A DNA stretch of 64,000 nucleotides from Armigeres subalbatus (GCF_024139115.2 NW_026943225.1:62001-126000); one strand, 5' to 3'; positions 20,960 to 32,271 are shown, numbered from the stretch's first letter. Numbers and translations: made by a program. The notes: a model not told the origin generated them from the sequence alone.

Positions 20960-22480
20960 ACTCCCAAAGCGCTCTCTTGCTCATCGATCAGCGCAACACA
21001 TCTTCAGTGGAACATAAATGGTTTGTGGAACAACTTGCCAAACCTAGAACTGTTAACAAATAAAAGTTTACCCTGGACCATTGCTGTCCAACAGGTCAAC
21101 CGTGTTTCCTCCGCTGCTCTGGAACGGCCCTCGGAAGGAAATACAAGTGAATATGTAAGGTAGGTTCCGGTATATCCGGAACTCTGTTGCGATAGAGATC
21201 CTTCGGGCACAGACAAACAGACATAACACTCGTCAAATTTCCATAGTTCACTGATTCACTGGTCAATTCAAATAATCATTAGTTGGCCAATCGGTCACTA
21301 GTGGCGCGCGCATCGGATTTGCTCGAGTTTGATATTTGCTCACTACCGCCATCTGGTTCGTGATTTGCCCAACTAACTGAAATCAACAGATGTCGTTAGT
21401 GTTTAAATTACGATTAATTAGATGAGTTCAATGTGGTATGTCTGTTTGTCTGTGCTTCGGGAGATCCCCTTTGATGTCCTCCAGATTAACGAAGATCTCC
21501 CAGTCGTCCGACTCCGAGGAAGCATTCCCATCAGTGTAGTGCATGTTTACCTACCCTGCGGAGCAATCTGCGTCATTAAGAAAAAGGTGAGTAGTATAAT
21601 TAGCGAGGTCCCCTCTCTCCTTCTACTTGTGGGAGACATGAACGCCCACCATCCAACGTGAGGTGGTAGAAGGTCTGATCCCGTGGCGTCGCCTCACTCG
21701 AGACATTCGAGGAGACCGATTTCGTTCCCCTCAACGATGGTACTCCTATCTTTGGCAACGGCCACTCGGCCATCGCCATTGATGTGACCACTGTTAGCCG
21801 GTCCTCTCTTCCCGTGCTAAAATAAGAGGTTGCCACTGTCCTTTACGGAAGCAACCACTACCCAATCCAGGTCAGTGCGAACGCTTCTCCCTCCACTGTC
21901 ATTATTATGGCGTTATTATGCCCCTGACTGGGAATCATTCAATAAAAACATTCAACGCGCGTTAGAAAGAAGCACCCCGTTAACGTTTTCCGACTTCTAC
22001 ATAGTCGTCCTTGACGCCGCTGGTTTTTCCATCCCTCAAACCAATACTCAACCTGGAAGAAAAGCTCCAGAAGGAAGGTACAGTAGCCGTTCGATAACTG
22101 CAACATGTTTACCTTTCAGTTACCGAATGCCGAACAACTGCAACGCATTTTAGACGTGGACTGGGGTTTCTCCGGTAATATTTTTTCTTTTGATCACAAC
22201 TTTCTCTCCGGTCGGTCCTTCCGGGTTCTTAACGGAACTCCGCATCCAGGACATACCAGGAGGAAACAGGAGTACCGTAGGGGTCTGTTCTGGCAGTGAC
22301 CCTGTTTCTGGTTGCAATGAACGGAGTCTTCAATGACCTACCAAATAACATCTTCGTCTTTGTCTAAGCGGATGACATCCTTCTTGTGGTCGTACCAAAG
22401 GAGCGGTTATTGCAGTTCATCGGTGGGCTTCGTCGGTCGGTTTCACCATGTCGGCCAGGAAAAGTGTCCGCGGGCATGTG
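20960..22480 (+). pseudogene. Jockey-like LINE ORF2 (endonuclease and RT fragments)
   Basis: Plus-strand remnant of a Jockey-clade ORF2. The endonuclease N-terminus is at about 21010-21150 (LQWNINGLWNNLPNLELL, then a QQVNR block where the catalytic QEVNR-type motif belongs). After the MITE at 21208-21454 it resumes with PFDVLQINEDLPVV and reaches LLLVGDMNAHHPT (about 21610-21660). A large part of RT is lost. Near 22340-22400 the palm motif appears as FVFV, stop, ADDILLVV, so the Tyr of YADD is replaced by TAA (22365-22367). It then passes into SVGFTMSARKSV and stops at the 17-bp repeat array. 20660-20960 may be ORF1 sequence but I do not recognise it. Confidence 0.75.
21208..21454. mobile_element. 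MITE with 7-bp target-site duplication inside the Jockey-like endonuclease
   Basis: Termini CACAGACAAACAGACATA and TATGTCTGTTTGTCTGTG are inverted copies. The flanks CTTCGGG (21201-21207 and 21455-21461) are identical 7-bp duplications. Removing the element and one duplication restores the reading IEILREIPFDVL across the site, which supports precise boundaries. No coding capacity. Superfamily not assigned. Confidence 0.87.
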
Positions 22481-22496
22481 TGCAACGGGCGACATC

Positions 22497-23424
22497 GGCA
22501 TCGGTCATTTGGCCGAAAAAGTCATTTGGCCGAAAGGGTCATTAGGCCGAAAGGGTCGTTTGGCCGAAAGGGTCATTTAGCCAAAAGGGTCATTAGGCTG
22601 AAAGGGTCATTAGCCCGAAAGTGTCATTTGGCTGAATTGGTCATTTGGCCCAAAGAGTCATTTGGCCAAAAGGGTAATTTGGCCGAAAGGGTCGTTTGGC
22701 CGAAAATCACATTTGGCCGAAAGGGTCATTTGGCCGAATAGTTCATTTGAAATGTGAGAATTTGGGAATGAGAAGTGAGACTTTTCACTTCTCACTCCTC
22801 ATTTATCGCTTCTCACTGGAAAATTGAGTAGTGTGAAGTGGGTAGTCAGACGTCTCACTACTCATTTCGCGCTTCTTACTTTTTATAATGAGAAGAGATA
22901 AATGAAGAGTGAGAAGTAAGACGTCTCCCTTCTCATTCCTAATTTCTCATTTTTCAAATTAGCTGTTCGGCTAAATGACCTATTCGGCCAAATGACCCTT
23001 TCGGCTAAATGATTCTTTCGGCCAAACGACCCTTTTGGCACATAACATATAGGCATCTTTGCTGTGGAATGTGGTCCTTCCATAATTTTGGAACGCTAGC
23101 GAACCTAGCGGTGGAAGTCAAGCTTTACAAAACAACGCGCATTAGACAGAGCAGCATCGCATGCTTTGCTTTCTCTTTCTTTCGCTTTTGATATACGGAA
23201 GTGCCGTGCGTCGATTGTTGATACACAAAGAGCCTACTTTGAAATTTGCAGTTTGTTCTATGATGCCTATCTGTTTTGTGCTTTTGGCCTTATGACCCTT
23301 TCGGCCAAATGACCCTTTCGGCCAAACGACCCTTTCGGCCAAACAACCCTTTCGGCCAAATGACTTTTGGTCAGATGGGTTTCGGCCAAATGGTCTGTTC
23401 GGCCTAGTGGCATTCGGCCAAATG
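22497..23424. repeat. foldback-like element of inverted 17-bp minisatellite arrays
   Basis: About 14 units of GGCCGAAAGGGTCATTT run on the plus strand (22503-22749). The same unit runs in the opposite orientation at 22963-23040 (about 5 units) and 23283-23424 (about 8 units). Between them lie two cores: 22750-22962, rich in self-complementary GAGAAGTGAGA/TCTCACTTCTC stretches, and 23041-23282, without features. Tandem repeats as inverted termini around a core resemble foldback elements. The open frames across it are repeat-encoded. Confidence 0.75.
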
Positions 23425-24225
23425 ACACTCCCCTCTCCTTGTTCAAGGTGATCAGATTCTGCATACAATGGCCGGCGTCAGCCTCCCCCCAGTGGCTAAG
23501 GTCCACTGTCATGGAACGAGGAGCTGGCACTCCGGTCGCCGACCTGTTAACCACCGAGTTTAGGAACCACTAGCACTGCTACACTGACATGACGGTTCCC
23601 CGAGACAAGGAGTCAGGTCAACGCAGCTACGGATGGTCAAAGGATCCACGGCACCCGGGAACGACATGCCCAGTCTCAAGGACCAGCAAGTTATCTCCCA
23701 GTTTCGCACAGAGGACACCCGATTCTCACAGAATTTCGGCGGAAGGCCCTTTCGGATCGTTTGTGAAATCTGCGAAGTAGAAACCTTAGTAACTAGAGTC
23801 TATATCTGCCAGGTATGCGGGGCTCCATGGGTATTCCAGGGTTGTAAGTCTCTCCCCCCAGTGATCAGGTTGCCGGACAGCCAAACCAGGGTCATAAGTC
23901 CTCAGCTCCTATACCATCATATCAACACGTCAGCTGGAGGGGGTTTCCTCACCGACTTTGCTAACATCGTTTCCTTATATTGACCCAAACCGACCAACTC
24001 CTGTGTAGCAGGAAAACGAAAATTGTCGCTCTCAGAGTGAGCCATGCTTTAAGCGATATTTTACCTTTTGCTTGACTGCGATCTGAATATCGTCTTCGCC
24101 TAACTGACGTTCTGATCAGTTTTTCTGCGGAAACCTTTCGCTCCGAATAGTTTATTGCGGAAATCCTTCGCTCTGAAAAGTTTGAACCACCAGTCTGTTG
24201 ATTTGCCCGACTTTCTTGAGACAAT
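23425..24225. other. unassigned; possibly Jockey-like LINE sequence
   Basis: Balanced composition and open in two plus frames (23589-23780, 23633-23983). The latter includes CEICEVET and ICQVCGAPW, Cys pairs that could suggest a zinc-binding segment. I cannot name it. It may be displaced LINE sequence from the element that precedes the 17-bp arrays. Confidence 0.35.
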
Positions 24226-24324
24226 CCAACAAACAATTTAAGCTGAATAAGCTAGTTTTTCAGCTGAAGAAGACTATTTTTGGTTGAATAAGCGCTCTGT
24301 TAGGTATCAATGTTTGCTGGGAAC
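24226..24324. mobile_element. probable small MITE, CCAACAAACAATTTAAG-type
   Basis: The left end CCAACAAACAATTTAAGCTG reappears in inverted orientation at 46527-46572, inside the copia remnant. The right end here, TGTTTGCTGG at 24324, is an imperfect inverted match. Confidence 0.45.
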
Positions 24325-24429
24325 ATCTCAGAAGGAATACTCGAACAATTGCTGGCTGATATTCCTAACCACTTGCCAAAAAACAACTTTCGGAAAATCA
24401 CACTCGCTCTCCTCCTCGTTCTCTCTTAA

Positions 24430-24649
24430 GGTCACTCCTGACGGAATCCAAGATTAAAAGTGCTCGCGTTTTCGGGGGCACACCACTTGACACGGAAGCA
24501 ACGCACAACTGTCATTTTATTACTTCATGCATGCTGCGACGCAGCAAAGCTAAATCAACAAAAATGACAGTTGTGCGCCGCCTCTGAATCGAGTGGTGTG
24601 CCCCCGAAAACGCGAGCACTTTTAATCTTGGATTCCGTCAGGAGTGACC
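24430..24649. mobile_element. TTAA-flanked MITE (piggyBac-like), copy 1
   Basis: A 220-bp near-perfect inverted repeat with arms of about 90 bp, starting GGTCACTCCTGACGGAATCC. TTAA flanks both ends (24426-24429 and 24650-24653), the target used by piggyBac-type transposases. No coding capacity. A degraded relative lies at 40486-40653. Confidence 0.9.
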
Positions 24650-25599
24650 TTAAGCTCATTCAACTCAATACCTACTTACAGAAGAGGAATAGAAGTCTAA
24701 AGATATCAATTTACCAACGAAACAGCTGTAAACGAAGGAGAACAGTGAGTTCTAAACGGAATTGTTGAAAATGAAATAAATTGGTGCCCATTTCTGTCAT
24801 TTCTGGGAGAGCCCAGTATGAATGCCCTCAACTCCTCCCTAAAAATTATAACCGTTCACGATTACCGAGTTTATACAATAGGTGGCTTTAGCGCCACTCT
24901 CAACGAGAGGCCACCCGTCAGGTTTTATTTGCCCGACTTTTTGAGACTGTTTGGTTCAGGGGAAACCCTAGAACGGCTATTCACACGAAATTGGCAATCT
25001 CTTAAACGTAAACTAAATCTCCTTTCAGCCATCCACTGCAAGACCTTGGGGACCGCAAAAAGTTTCTATACAACCAAGAAATAACGTGTTTGGCTCCCGA
25101 AATAAGTGAGTCGTTCATTCAAGAAACTGACGTTAAACGTAATTAAGCATACCACCGTCACTTCATTTCTAGAGTAGTTTATTCGTGTTGGACGTTTTTC
25201 AGCGGAAATGGAAACTAAGAGCGAACATGGTCATGTAAGCTCTAACACGTACCTGCGCAGGTTTTTGATGATCGATGGGGCCCGACGAATCGGCAGCTTC
25301 TGGCTCGAGAAAATCCGTTGATGGTGGTGATCCGATGGCTGCCACCGGGATGTCCACGCTGCGATTTGTGCGCGCAACGTACAGACCCGCGTGTGTGTTA
25401 TGGCCGAACTAGTAGTGGCGGCTGGAATGGAAGCTTCTGTTTTATTCCGCAATAGCAATGGCGGCGTAAAAATGCCGATTATATCCCCGGGGCGATCAAC
25501 ACTTACGGATAGAGGTACACGTACCCAAAGCAACCCGGCTTCGTGTACCTTTCCGTTCCACCGAGCGGGGATCGGCGAAACCTCTATCTTTCGGTTCGG
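24650..25599. other. no gene seen
   Basis: Contains a segment at 24885-24935 (GCGCCACTC...TTATTTGCCCGACT) similar to 36215-36270, a shared unnamed repeat. A 100-codon minus frame (25231-25533) lies downstream of the Jockey-like RT but has no recognised motif. Confidence 0.4.
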
Positions 25600-26914
25600 A
25601 TCTGGTTCACATGCAACGATCCCTAAACCGTGTTATACACTCACAAAAGCGCTCGTTAAGTTGTTTGATCCCTGCCAGACGGTGGACCTCAGAAGTTCGT
25701 GTCCTGGATCATCCTGGGAGGGATGTTGAGGATCATCCTCAGGAATTTGTTCTGCACTCTTTGAAGTTTGAGGTGATGGGTTTTTGGCGCAGCTCTCCCG
25801 AACCGGCACGCCGTATTCGATCACGGGGAGGATGATTTGCTTGCAGACAGCAAGCTTATTTTTCAGGGACAATGACGACCAGCAGTTGATCAAAGGGTAC
25901 AGCAGTTTCAAACGTTAAACGTTAGATTACACTTTCTTACCGTCTTGTCAACCTGTTGCCGAAAAATAAGGGGCAAGCCAAGGTAGTCGGGCTCGTTGGC
26001 CCATTCCACTGTCGTTCCCTTGAGGATGATTTTGAGGGATTTAGAGTGGGGAAAAAATATGACCTGGGTCTTCGCCGCGTTGATACAGAATTTCCAGCTG
26101 GTGAGGTAATCTGTTAGGGCACCCAGGCCACGTTGGAGTTTTGCCACGAGTGCTCGAATAAGTCGTCCTCTGTAGACGAGAGAGGTGTCATCTAAGAACA
26201 GTGACAAAGTGCCGTCTTTCTGTGGCTCTGGCATGTCGGGGGTGAACAGGTTGAACAGCAGGGGCCCGACGATACTACCCTGCGGGACGCCTGCATTGGA
26301 ACTCGCACCGCTGATTGAGACTCGGAATGTCCTTGCCGACAGATAGTTGCGGATGATTTTCACTAGGTAGCTGGGAAGATTGTAGCGATGTAGCGATGCC
26401 ATACATTGTCGAATGCCTTTTCGACATTGAGTAAGGCTATGGCGGATGTGTGAGAGGCATGCTTGTTCCGTCTGTGGACGTTGGTAACCTGGGTCAGTTA
26501 GTGTACGGTTGATCGACCACGTCGGAAACCAAATTGCTCATCGCGCAAGATGTTATGTTGTTCGGCAGACTCGAGTAGACGGTGGTAAATTGCTTTTTCA
26601 AACAGCTTGGATAACCCTGAGAGAAGACTGATGGGACGATAGCTTTTTGGAGAGGACAGATCCTTCCCAGGCTTCCGGATGGGAATGATTTGCTCAGTCT
26701 TCCAGGACGATGGGAAGTAACTGAGCCGCATACGCTGATTGAAAATCAGCTCGAGATTCAGGATGCTGTCGAAGCCTGGGGCCTTCATGTACTTCGATGA
26801 TTTGATATAGACCGTCAATTCGCCAGCTGAGATCTCCAACTCCTCCGAGAAGTCGTTTGGAGTCAGATGGATGTTTTTCGCAAGCTTCATGTGGACTGAT
26901 GATGTTCTGTCCAA
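25600..26914 (-). pseudogene. Jockey/Juan-like reverse transcriptase
   Basis: Minus-strand RT of a Jockey-clade LINE, 5' truncated at about 26914. Order of motifs: KAPGFDSILNLEL and SSWKTEQIIPIRKPGKD, SYRPISLLSGLSKLFEK, DEQFGFRRGRST (26570-26520), a frameshifted KAFDNVWH with the first catalytic Asp (about 26420), GVPQGSIVGPLLFNL, then SLFLDDTSLVYRGR at about 26190. The usual FADD is FLDD here, so the residue before the catalytic Asp pair is changed. Further down, SWKFCINAAKTQVIFF and NEPDYLGLPL match the thumb region. Stops and a frameshift break it. Juan-like is a guess from mosquito context. Confidence 0.8.
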
Positions 26915-26932
26915 GATTTGTTACCGTATGTG

Positions 26933-27060
26933 AACCGTCTAAGACGAATTAAGTCGAGTCAAGTACGAGACACTGTTGTGGTCGAAATACGTATCTGCAA
27001 AGATAACGAAAATTATCTGGTGGAATTAAATGGACAGTACTTAATTCGTCTTAGACGGTT
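26933..27060. mobile_element. short palindromic MITE, AACCGTCTAAGACG ends
   Basis: Perfect 22-bp inverted termini at 26933-26954 and 27039-27060, beginning AACCGTCTAAGACGAATT, around an 84-bp core. It abuts the 5' end of the Jockey-like RT. No coding potential. Confidence 0.75.
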
Positions 27061-28341
27061 GAATACATTCCACTAAAAGAGCTATATATATTTTTCTACC
27101 GTATGTGGTAACAACGTAGGAATCGACACACTTGCATATAGTTCATAGGAAACAATATTAAGGCATTTTGCCGGTTTTTTAAAAGAGTGTACTCAGCGTC
27201 CTATCCCTTCCCTGATTTTCGCCCATGGAGCGAAACGAACGAAAAGGCAACGTAATATCCGCAGCCGAAGCAACGAATATGGGGAGACGGAGACGAGATT
27301 ATCGATGGAGAGGGGAGTCGTTGTTAGACAGCCGTGCACGTAACACCGAAGAAGAAATGGGCTGTGAAAGTTACCATGCTGTTACCAAGTTAACCACCGG
27401 GGAAATACAAAAAAAATAACGATAAGTGGACAGTGTTCGGTCACCGTTCTTCGTCATTCAAGACCTTGTTAAAGTGTCCAACGCTGGAAATCCGGGAAGA
27501 AGCCACGTCGGCTACGTTACCAGTCTAACCGGCTATTCTCCACCGGCGCCGGGATCAAACCTAACGAATTCGGAATCAAGCTCCTACGGAACCGGGATCA
27601 AGTCTCTCCAGTTTTCTTAGAAAGACCGTCTCCGAGGCCACCTACCCCCCCCCCTCGGTCATGTTCCCCGGTTATCGAAAGCTGCGCCGATTCAGACCAA
27701 CGCCCATGTGTCCAATAATGCGGTCAGCCTACCCGGCTATCCACCAGCAGTGCCGGGATCAAGCCTCGACGGAGTCGGGATCAAACAGCAACGGGTCCCG
27801 AACGAGCGTCTCCGTGGCCAACACTCACTTCGGCTATACCCCCGATCGACACTGGATCCGGATATCGATGGATATACCAACAACGAGCCCAGCCCATCAA
27901 CCATTGTTCAGTAAAGTTCAGTAGTTTTGTTCAGTCCGTAATCTAGCGAACTGAAGAAACAAACCACGCCTCCTTGCGCAACCATCGCCATCGTCTGCGC
28001 TCAACGCAAAACAGTTTTTGAATAAAACCATGGTGCCATACCTAGCACCATTGATCAGTTTTTTCGCAACGACCAACAGCAGCAGAAGGAGAAGAAGATC
28101 GAAAAACAGCCCAGCCGAGACCAGCCGCAGCAGAGTCGAACCGACACCGGCAACAGCATTAGAGCCTAGCCGAAGCCGGCCGGCATCAGCGTGGAGATGC
28201 AGCAGGCTGAAGAAATGTGTATTTTTTTTAAATAAGAAGAAGAAGAGTAAAATAATGTTCTAGAAAAGTCTCGTGTGTGTGTTTTGGATTCTTGCCAGGA
28301 GCTCCTACGGTCCGCCAGCTGCCGCAAAAGAGTTAATTTTC
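27061..28341 (+). other. GC-rich block with a degenerate duplication; no recognised gene
   Basis: Open plus frames at 27225-27419, 27426-27620 and 27661-27924 share a duplicated theme: SLTGYSPPAPGSNL in the first part and SLPGYPPAVPGSSL about 190 bp later. This is consistent with a degenerate internal repeat. A poly-C run sits at about 27645. Further downstream (28018-28260) is a Ser/Arg-rich frame ending in an AAGAAGAAGAAG run. Composition differs from the AT-rich neighbours. It could be a retroelement leader or a decayed Pro/Ser-rich coding region. Confidence 0.35.
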
Positions 28342-28357
28342 GGCCCTTATCAGGGCC
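28342..28357 (+). promoter_or_regulatory. histone-type 3' stem-loop match
   Basis: GGCCCTTATCAGGGCC fits the replication-dependent histone mRNA 3' stem-loop consensus (six-base stem, TTATC-type loop), and a purine-rich AAGAAGAG follows directly. No histone coding sequence is evident upstream, so this may be coincidence or a relic. Confidence 0.35.
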
Positions 28358-29084
28358 AAGAAGAGTTATTAGTAATTTTCTTGGCAATTGTTTGGCATTC
28401 GTCGCTGGTACGCCGGTCGCTGCATTAAGGCAGTTCCCATCCCGCTGGTTCCAATGGGGAACCAGCACTCGTCGGCGGATACGCTGCATGAAGGCAGCTA
28501 TGGATTCGCGCTCCACCCCGGAGCATTCTTTCAAATATTTACTGAACGTTAGAAATTTTTTTACTGAAAAGTTGGGGTGCAATGAAAGATCTTGACTTCC
28601 TGAGTTTTTCGGTGAAAAAAATACAATTGTTCAGCATAATTCTCATTTGAATTGCTGATAGCTTGTAGTTCTGTGACATACATTTGTAAATTGTACTAAT
28701 TTTACTGATCATTCAGCGAAAATTTCATTTTACGGATCAAAAATGTAAAAAAAATACCGAATCAAACTAGGATTTGTTGTGTACAACTTTACAGAACAAT
28801 GTTTACTATTATTCCTGCAATTGAAAAAGTTGATTTTTCCATTTCATGGAAATAAGGACCACCCTTATTTCCTTACTTTTAGGAACTACTTTGTGGAACA
28901 AAGTTTTCTTCTAACTCTGCAAAATAGCTATTTCCATCTAATTTAGCTCTGCGGACCATTGTGCAATGGTTCGAAATAAGGATGCATGATTTAATTCAGT
29001 TATATATGGAATAAAATAATATAAGCATTGTTCCATTTTTAGAATATTTATCGATTGAACGAAAAGTTCAAAAAATACACACAT
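28358..29084. other. unresolved frames, then AT-rich sequence
   Basis: Both strands are open at 28275-28595 (plus) and 28166-28582 (minus). I recognise neither. A second hairpin, GCTGGTTCC/GGAACCAGC around a short loop, lies at about 28440-28465. From 28600 on the sequence is AT-rich without features. Confidence 0.35.
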
Positions 29085-29088
29085 TTAA

Positions 29089-29354
29089 GGTGATTATAGA
29101 ATGAAGCCCGTGGTGAATTTCAAATTCACCACACGTTTATCTGCATACATATCCAAAAGCCCAAATCTGGCGTAATAGTTTTCGTACAGTGCCGAAACTT
29201 AAATCAGGATTGTTCAGCATAACTAAGCAAACGATCTACCATTATTTCAGCCGCTTACACGTAATGGTTCTTTCATCTCGTGCTCTTGAAAAAAATATTG
29301 GAAAAGCACGTGGTTTACAAAATGGCCGATTTCTGGCTTCATTCTATAATCACC
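29089..29354. mobile_element. TTAA-flanked MITE, second family
   Basis: A 266-bp element with ~20-bp inverted termini, GGTGATTATAGAATGAAGCC and its complement. TTAA flanks both sides (29085-29088 and 29355-29358). Interior AT-rich, non-coding. The termini differ from the 24430 family beyond GGT. Confidence 0.85.
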
Positions 29355-29358
29355 TTAA

Positions 29359-30119
29359 GTACCCCATTTCTAATTCTTTTGTCATCTAATGGAATATTTT
29401 TTTATCTACAGCCTTTTAAATTAACAAATTTATGAATTCGTATTCCTCTCGCGAAAGGATAAAAACATCCATTCGATTGGCTCGATTGCTACGGCCTTGG
29501 CCAGTTGACTGTAGATGTCCATGAATCATCTACGTTTTTTGCGTGTCATTAAGCGCGAAATTGTCAAAACAATATTCAATGCCATTGCTTATTCGGATAG
29601 CAAAAAATAGCAGCGAACTTGCGCTTGATAAAAACAGGCCATGCCGTACGTAGTTCCTAGACGTCCATGCCGCGACGCAAGCAACAGACATATTTACGGT
29701 AAGTTTCCATGATTTCATCGGCGCGGCGGCGGCGGCGGCGGGACGACGCACAAAAAACGCAAAAAAACACTCGTCATCGCCACATATGCATTTGGAAAAT
29801 TTGGCTAACATCATTCAAGCCAGTAGTTTGCAATTTGTCTTAGTTTCTACGACACTAGCGGAGTACCTCGCGGGATGTAAACTACACTAGCGAGGTTGTA
29901 CATGCTAAAGGGTCATGTATATCATTACATTTTAAACACCGACAAACCGATGTGCATGTTCAATGAACAAGCGTATGGCCTTATTTTTCACAACCGCACT
30001 AGTTTTTCTGTAACCACCCAAAAATTACACATTAAAACTTTCTGAAACACATGCAAATGATCTCGGGTCGGGTTTTCTCAGATTGTTAGAAGAATTTTTA
30101 TATATTACATAATTTATGA
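29359..30119. other. no gene; CGG microsatellite
   Basis: A (CGG)n-type run lies at 29722-29741 inside a 94-codon minus frame with an Ala tract. I see no other feature. Confidence 0.4.
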
Positions 30120-30450
30120 AATACTAGCAGATCCGACGAACTTCGTTTCGTCCCCCTTTACAGAAAGGGGAGGGGGAGGGGTTTCGAACCACCAAAGGAA
30201 CATATCTTCCCTTCCAAAACCTCCACATGCAAGAATTGGTTCCATTTGCTTGATTAATTCTCGAGTTATGAAGAAATTGGCGTTTCGTTTGTATGGGAGC
30301 TCCCTCTTTCCAAAGGGGGAGGGGTTTCGAACCATCTTAAGAACCTTCCCCGGACTCAAAAATCTCTGCATACAAATTTTCACGCCAATCGGTTCAATAG
30401 TTTCCTCCGAGTCTATAAGGGTCAGACAGACATAAATTCATTTTTATGTA
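30120..30450. repeat. arthropod-type interspersed repeat (ACTAGCAGATCCGACGAACTTCGT start)
   Basis: The segment starts ACTAGCAGATCCGACGAAC and contains two GGGGAGGGGTTTCGAACC blocks. It ends with a GTCAGACAGACATAAATTCA motif and a short AT tail. This layout is one I know as a common interspersed repeat in insect genomes, but I cannot give its class with certainty. Confidence 0.55.
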
Positions 30451-32028
30451 TGTAAAAAATATAAGTAGAGTAGAAGAAGATTGGAATCATAGGACTATAA
30501 ATAAAAAGTTCTTCCAAACATTCTACAATAAATGAATTTTTAACTACCCCGCTTAGTGGAGGCAGGTACTCAAACGCAAATAAGCTGCGCTATTTTCACC
30601 GCGCTGAAGGCTACCTCGGATGATGGCGCATCTGTTGTCATATGGTACGAAAGTACGTCAATACGCTTTGGTTCGATTCTTCATTTGTTCATATAGAACG
30701 CCCGGATGAGGTAAAGTTGTTTTTTGCCATTTCCTCCCGCAGCGAAGTCAGGAAGGAGGCGGGAAGCATCGCGGGGGGTGTGTCACTTCTTATCACACAT
30801 TGACGTGAGCGAGCACGACTAGGGGGGCAACAGTTCGCTAATTACGACAACTGACCGACCTCGTACCTAGTAAGCAACAAACAAGCGCTACGGTTTCGCT
30901 TTGGTCACATGCATCTCTACATGTAAGTATGTACGCAACGGGAATTACGGGGATTTGATAAAAATGAAGGATATAAGTTCGAGGGGGATTTCTGTTTTTC
31001 GAGTTTGAAATAGAAATCCGCCCCACGAATCGAACAAACAGCTCAGTAGGCATGTGCGTTGGACGATTTTATGACAGAGACGAGCCCCCGAAATTCGCAG
31101 CAGACAGGAAATGTCTGTCACGTGTTTGTGCGTAAACGGCGACTTGTCGTGAAGGCTTGGCCACTCTTCGTAATACATAATATGTGGAGGCAGCTCAACA
31201 TCAAGCAATTTAACTGCGCAATAAACTGCAACCCCATCAGGACAGAAACCTGTTCAGTTGGAAAATATCATGCTCTCGAAGGTTCTCGCACGATCGCAGA
31301 TCGCTGACCTACAATGTGGAATACATGCATAAAAAATTATGTTTCGTTCCTATGGGGCAGAGACTCCCAAATAGTGTGTAATAATTCATTTCGTAAATTC
31401 ACCCAGAATCGCATTGTTTCGCTCATTCGCCGAAAAATGATTTCGCTCCAAAAATTGTCAAAACCCAATCGAAGCGTATTTTTTGTTTACGTGCGGATTT
31501 ATTGTCCATTGTTTTAAGCAAAGAAAGTTATTCCGATGATTTTAACGAAGAAAAACACGCAATGATGCAAATTGCGAGTCGAATCATGGACGATTCTCTG
31601 GGCCATGAGTTGCCTCGCGCTTGATTTGACTCGTGGGTGAGATTTGAGAATTTGAGTTTTTAGCAACACTGCAAATCACCTCCGGTTACAATTAATATGA
31701 CTGCTAAAATATTGCTTTGTATGAGAGCTTTAGGTAAATATTAAACGTAGAGTCAAGCAGAGAAGTATTCAGACTGCAAATTTTTCGATTTTTACAGAGA
31801 ACAAACGATTGGTCAGATATGACCTAAATCAGCACACCAGATGGTGAGAAACACCAATTTGATTTAATCAATACCCGCTTAGCAGTGGTAGACGACGAAG
31901 ATCATTCGTAATCTCATTTCTAAAGCCAGAAAACTCGGCAACAGATACCACAAATGGCGGAATCCTTTGCTTTTTCGCATGGATGGAATCCCCTGGGCTA
32001 GAGATAGATTCGATTTGTTCAATACACA
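30451..32028. other. no gene seen
   Basis: Short open frames only (for example 31059-31307 plus and 30945-31208 minus), none with a recognised motif. Confidence 0.35.
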
Positions 32029-32271
32029 TTAATAAAGCTTAAAAAAAAAAGAAAAACATTGCTTAATTTTGTCAATAATCAAATCGAACTGATTGCTCAG
32101 TTCAATAGGAGAAGCATTATTTAGAATGTTCGAGTTAGAAGGAACATCTGAAGTTTCCAGCTTCCTTCTATTTTTTCCGCGCTTTGGCAGGACGGTCTTG
32201 AAACCATGTTTCTTAGATGGAAGTGGAGAATTCAGGAACTCCCCCTTCCTCTTGTTTTTATTAATGCTCAT
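32029..32271 (-). pseudogene. possible LINE ORF1 N-terminal fragment
   Basis: An 80-codon Lys/Ser/Asn-rich minus frame begins MSINKNKRKGEF and contains KKHGFKTVLPKRGKNRRKLE and NQFDLI. It ends in an A-rich tract. The basic N-terminus followed by an NxFDLI-type motif is reminiscent of Jockey-type ORF1 proteins, but there are no zinc knuckles. Treat as tentative. Confidence 0.3.

Noticed and set aside
22386..22741. Frames with FGRKGHLAERVI repeats, which could be mistaken for a repeat protein
   Set aside because: Direct translation of the 17-bp DNA repeat; the inverted arrays give similar frames on the other strand.
28166..28582. Minus-strand 138-codon frame as a gene
   Set aside because: The plus strand is equally open, no domain is recognised, and a hairpin and the histone-type stem-loop fall inside it.
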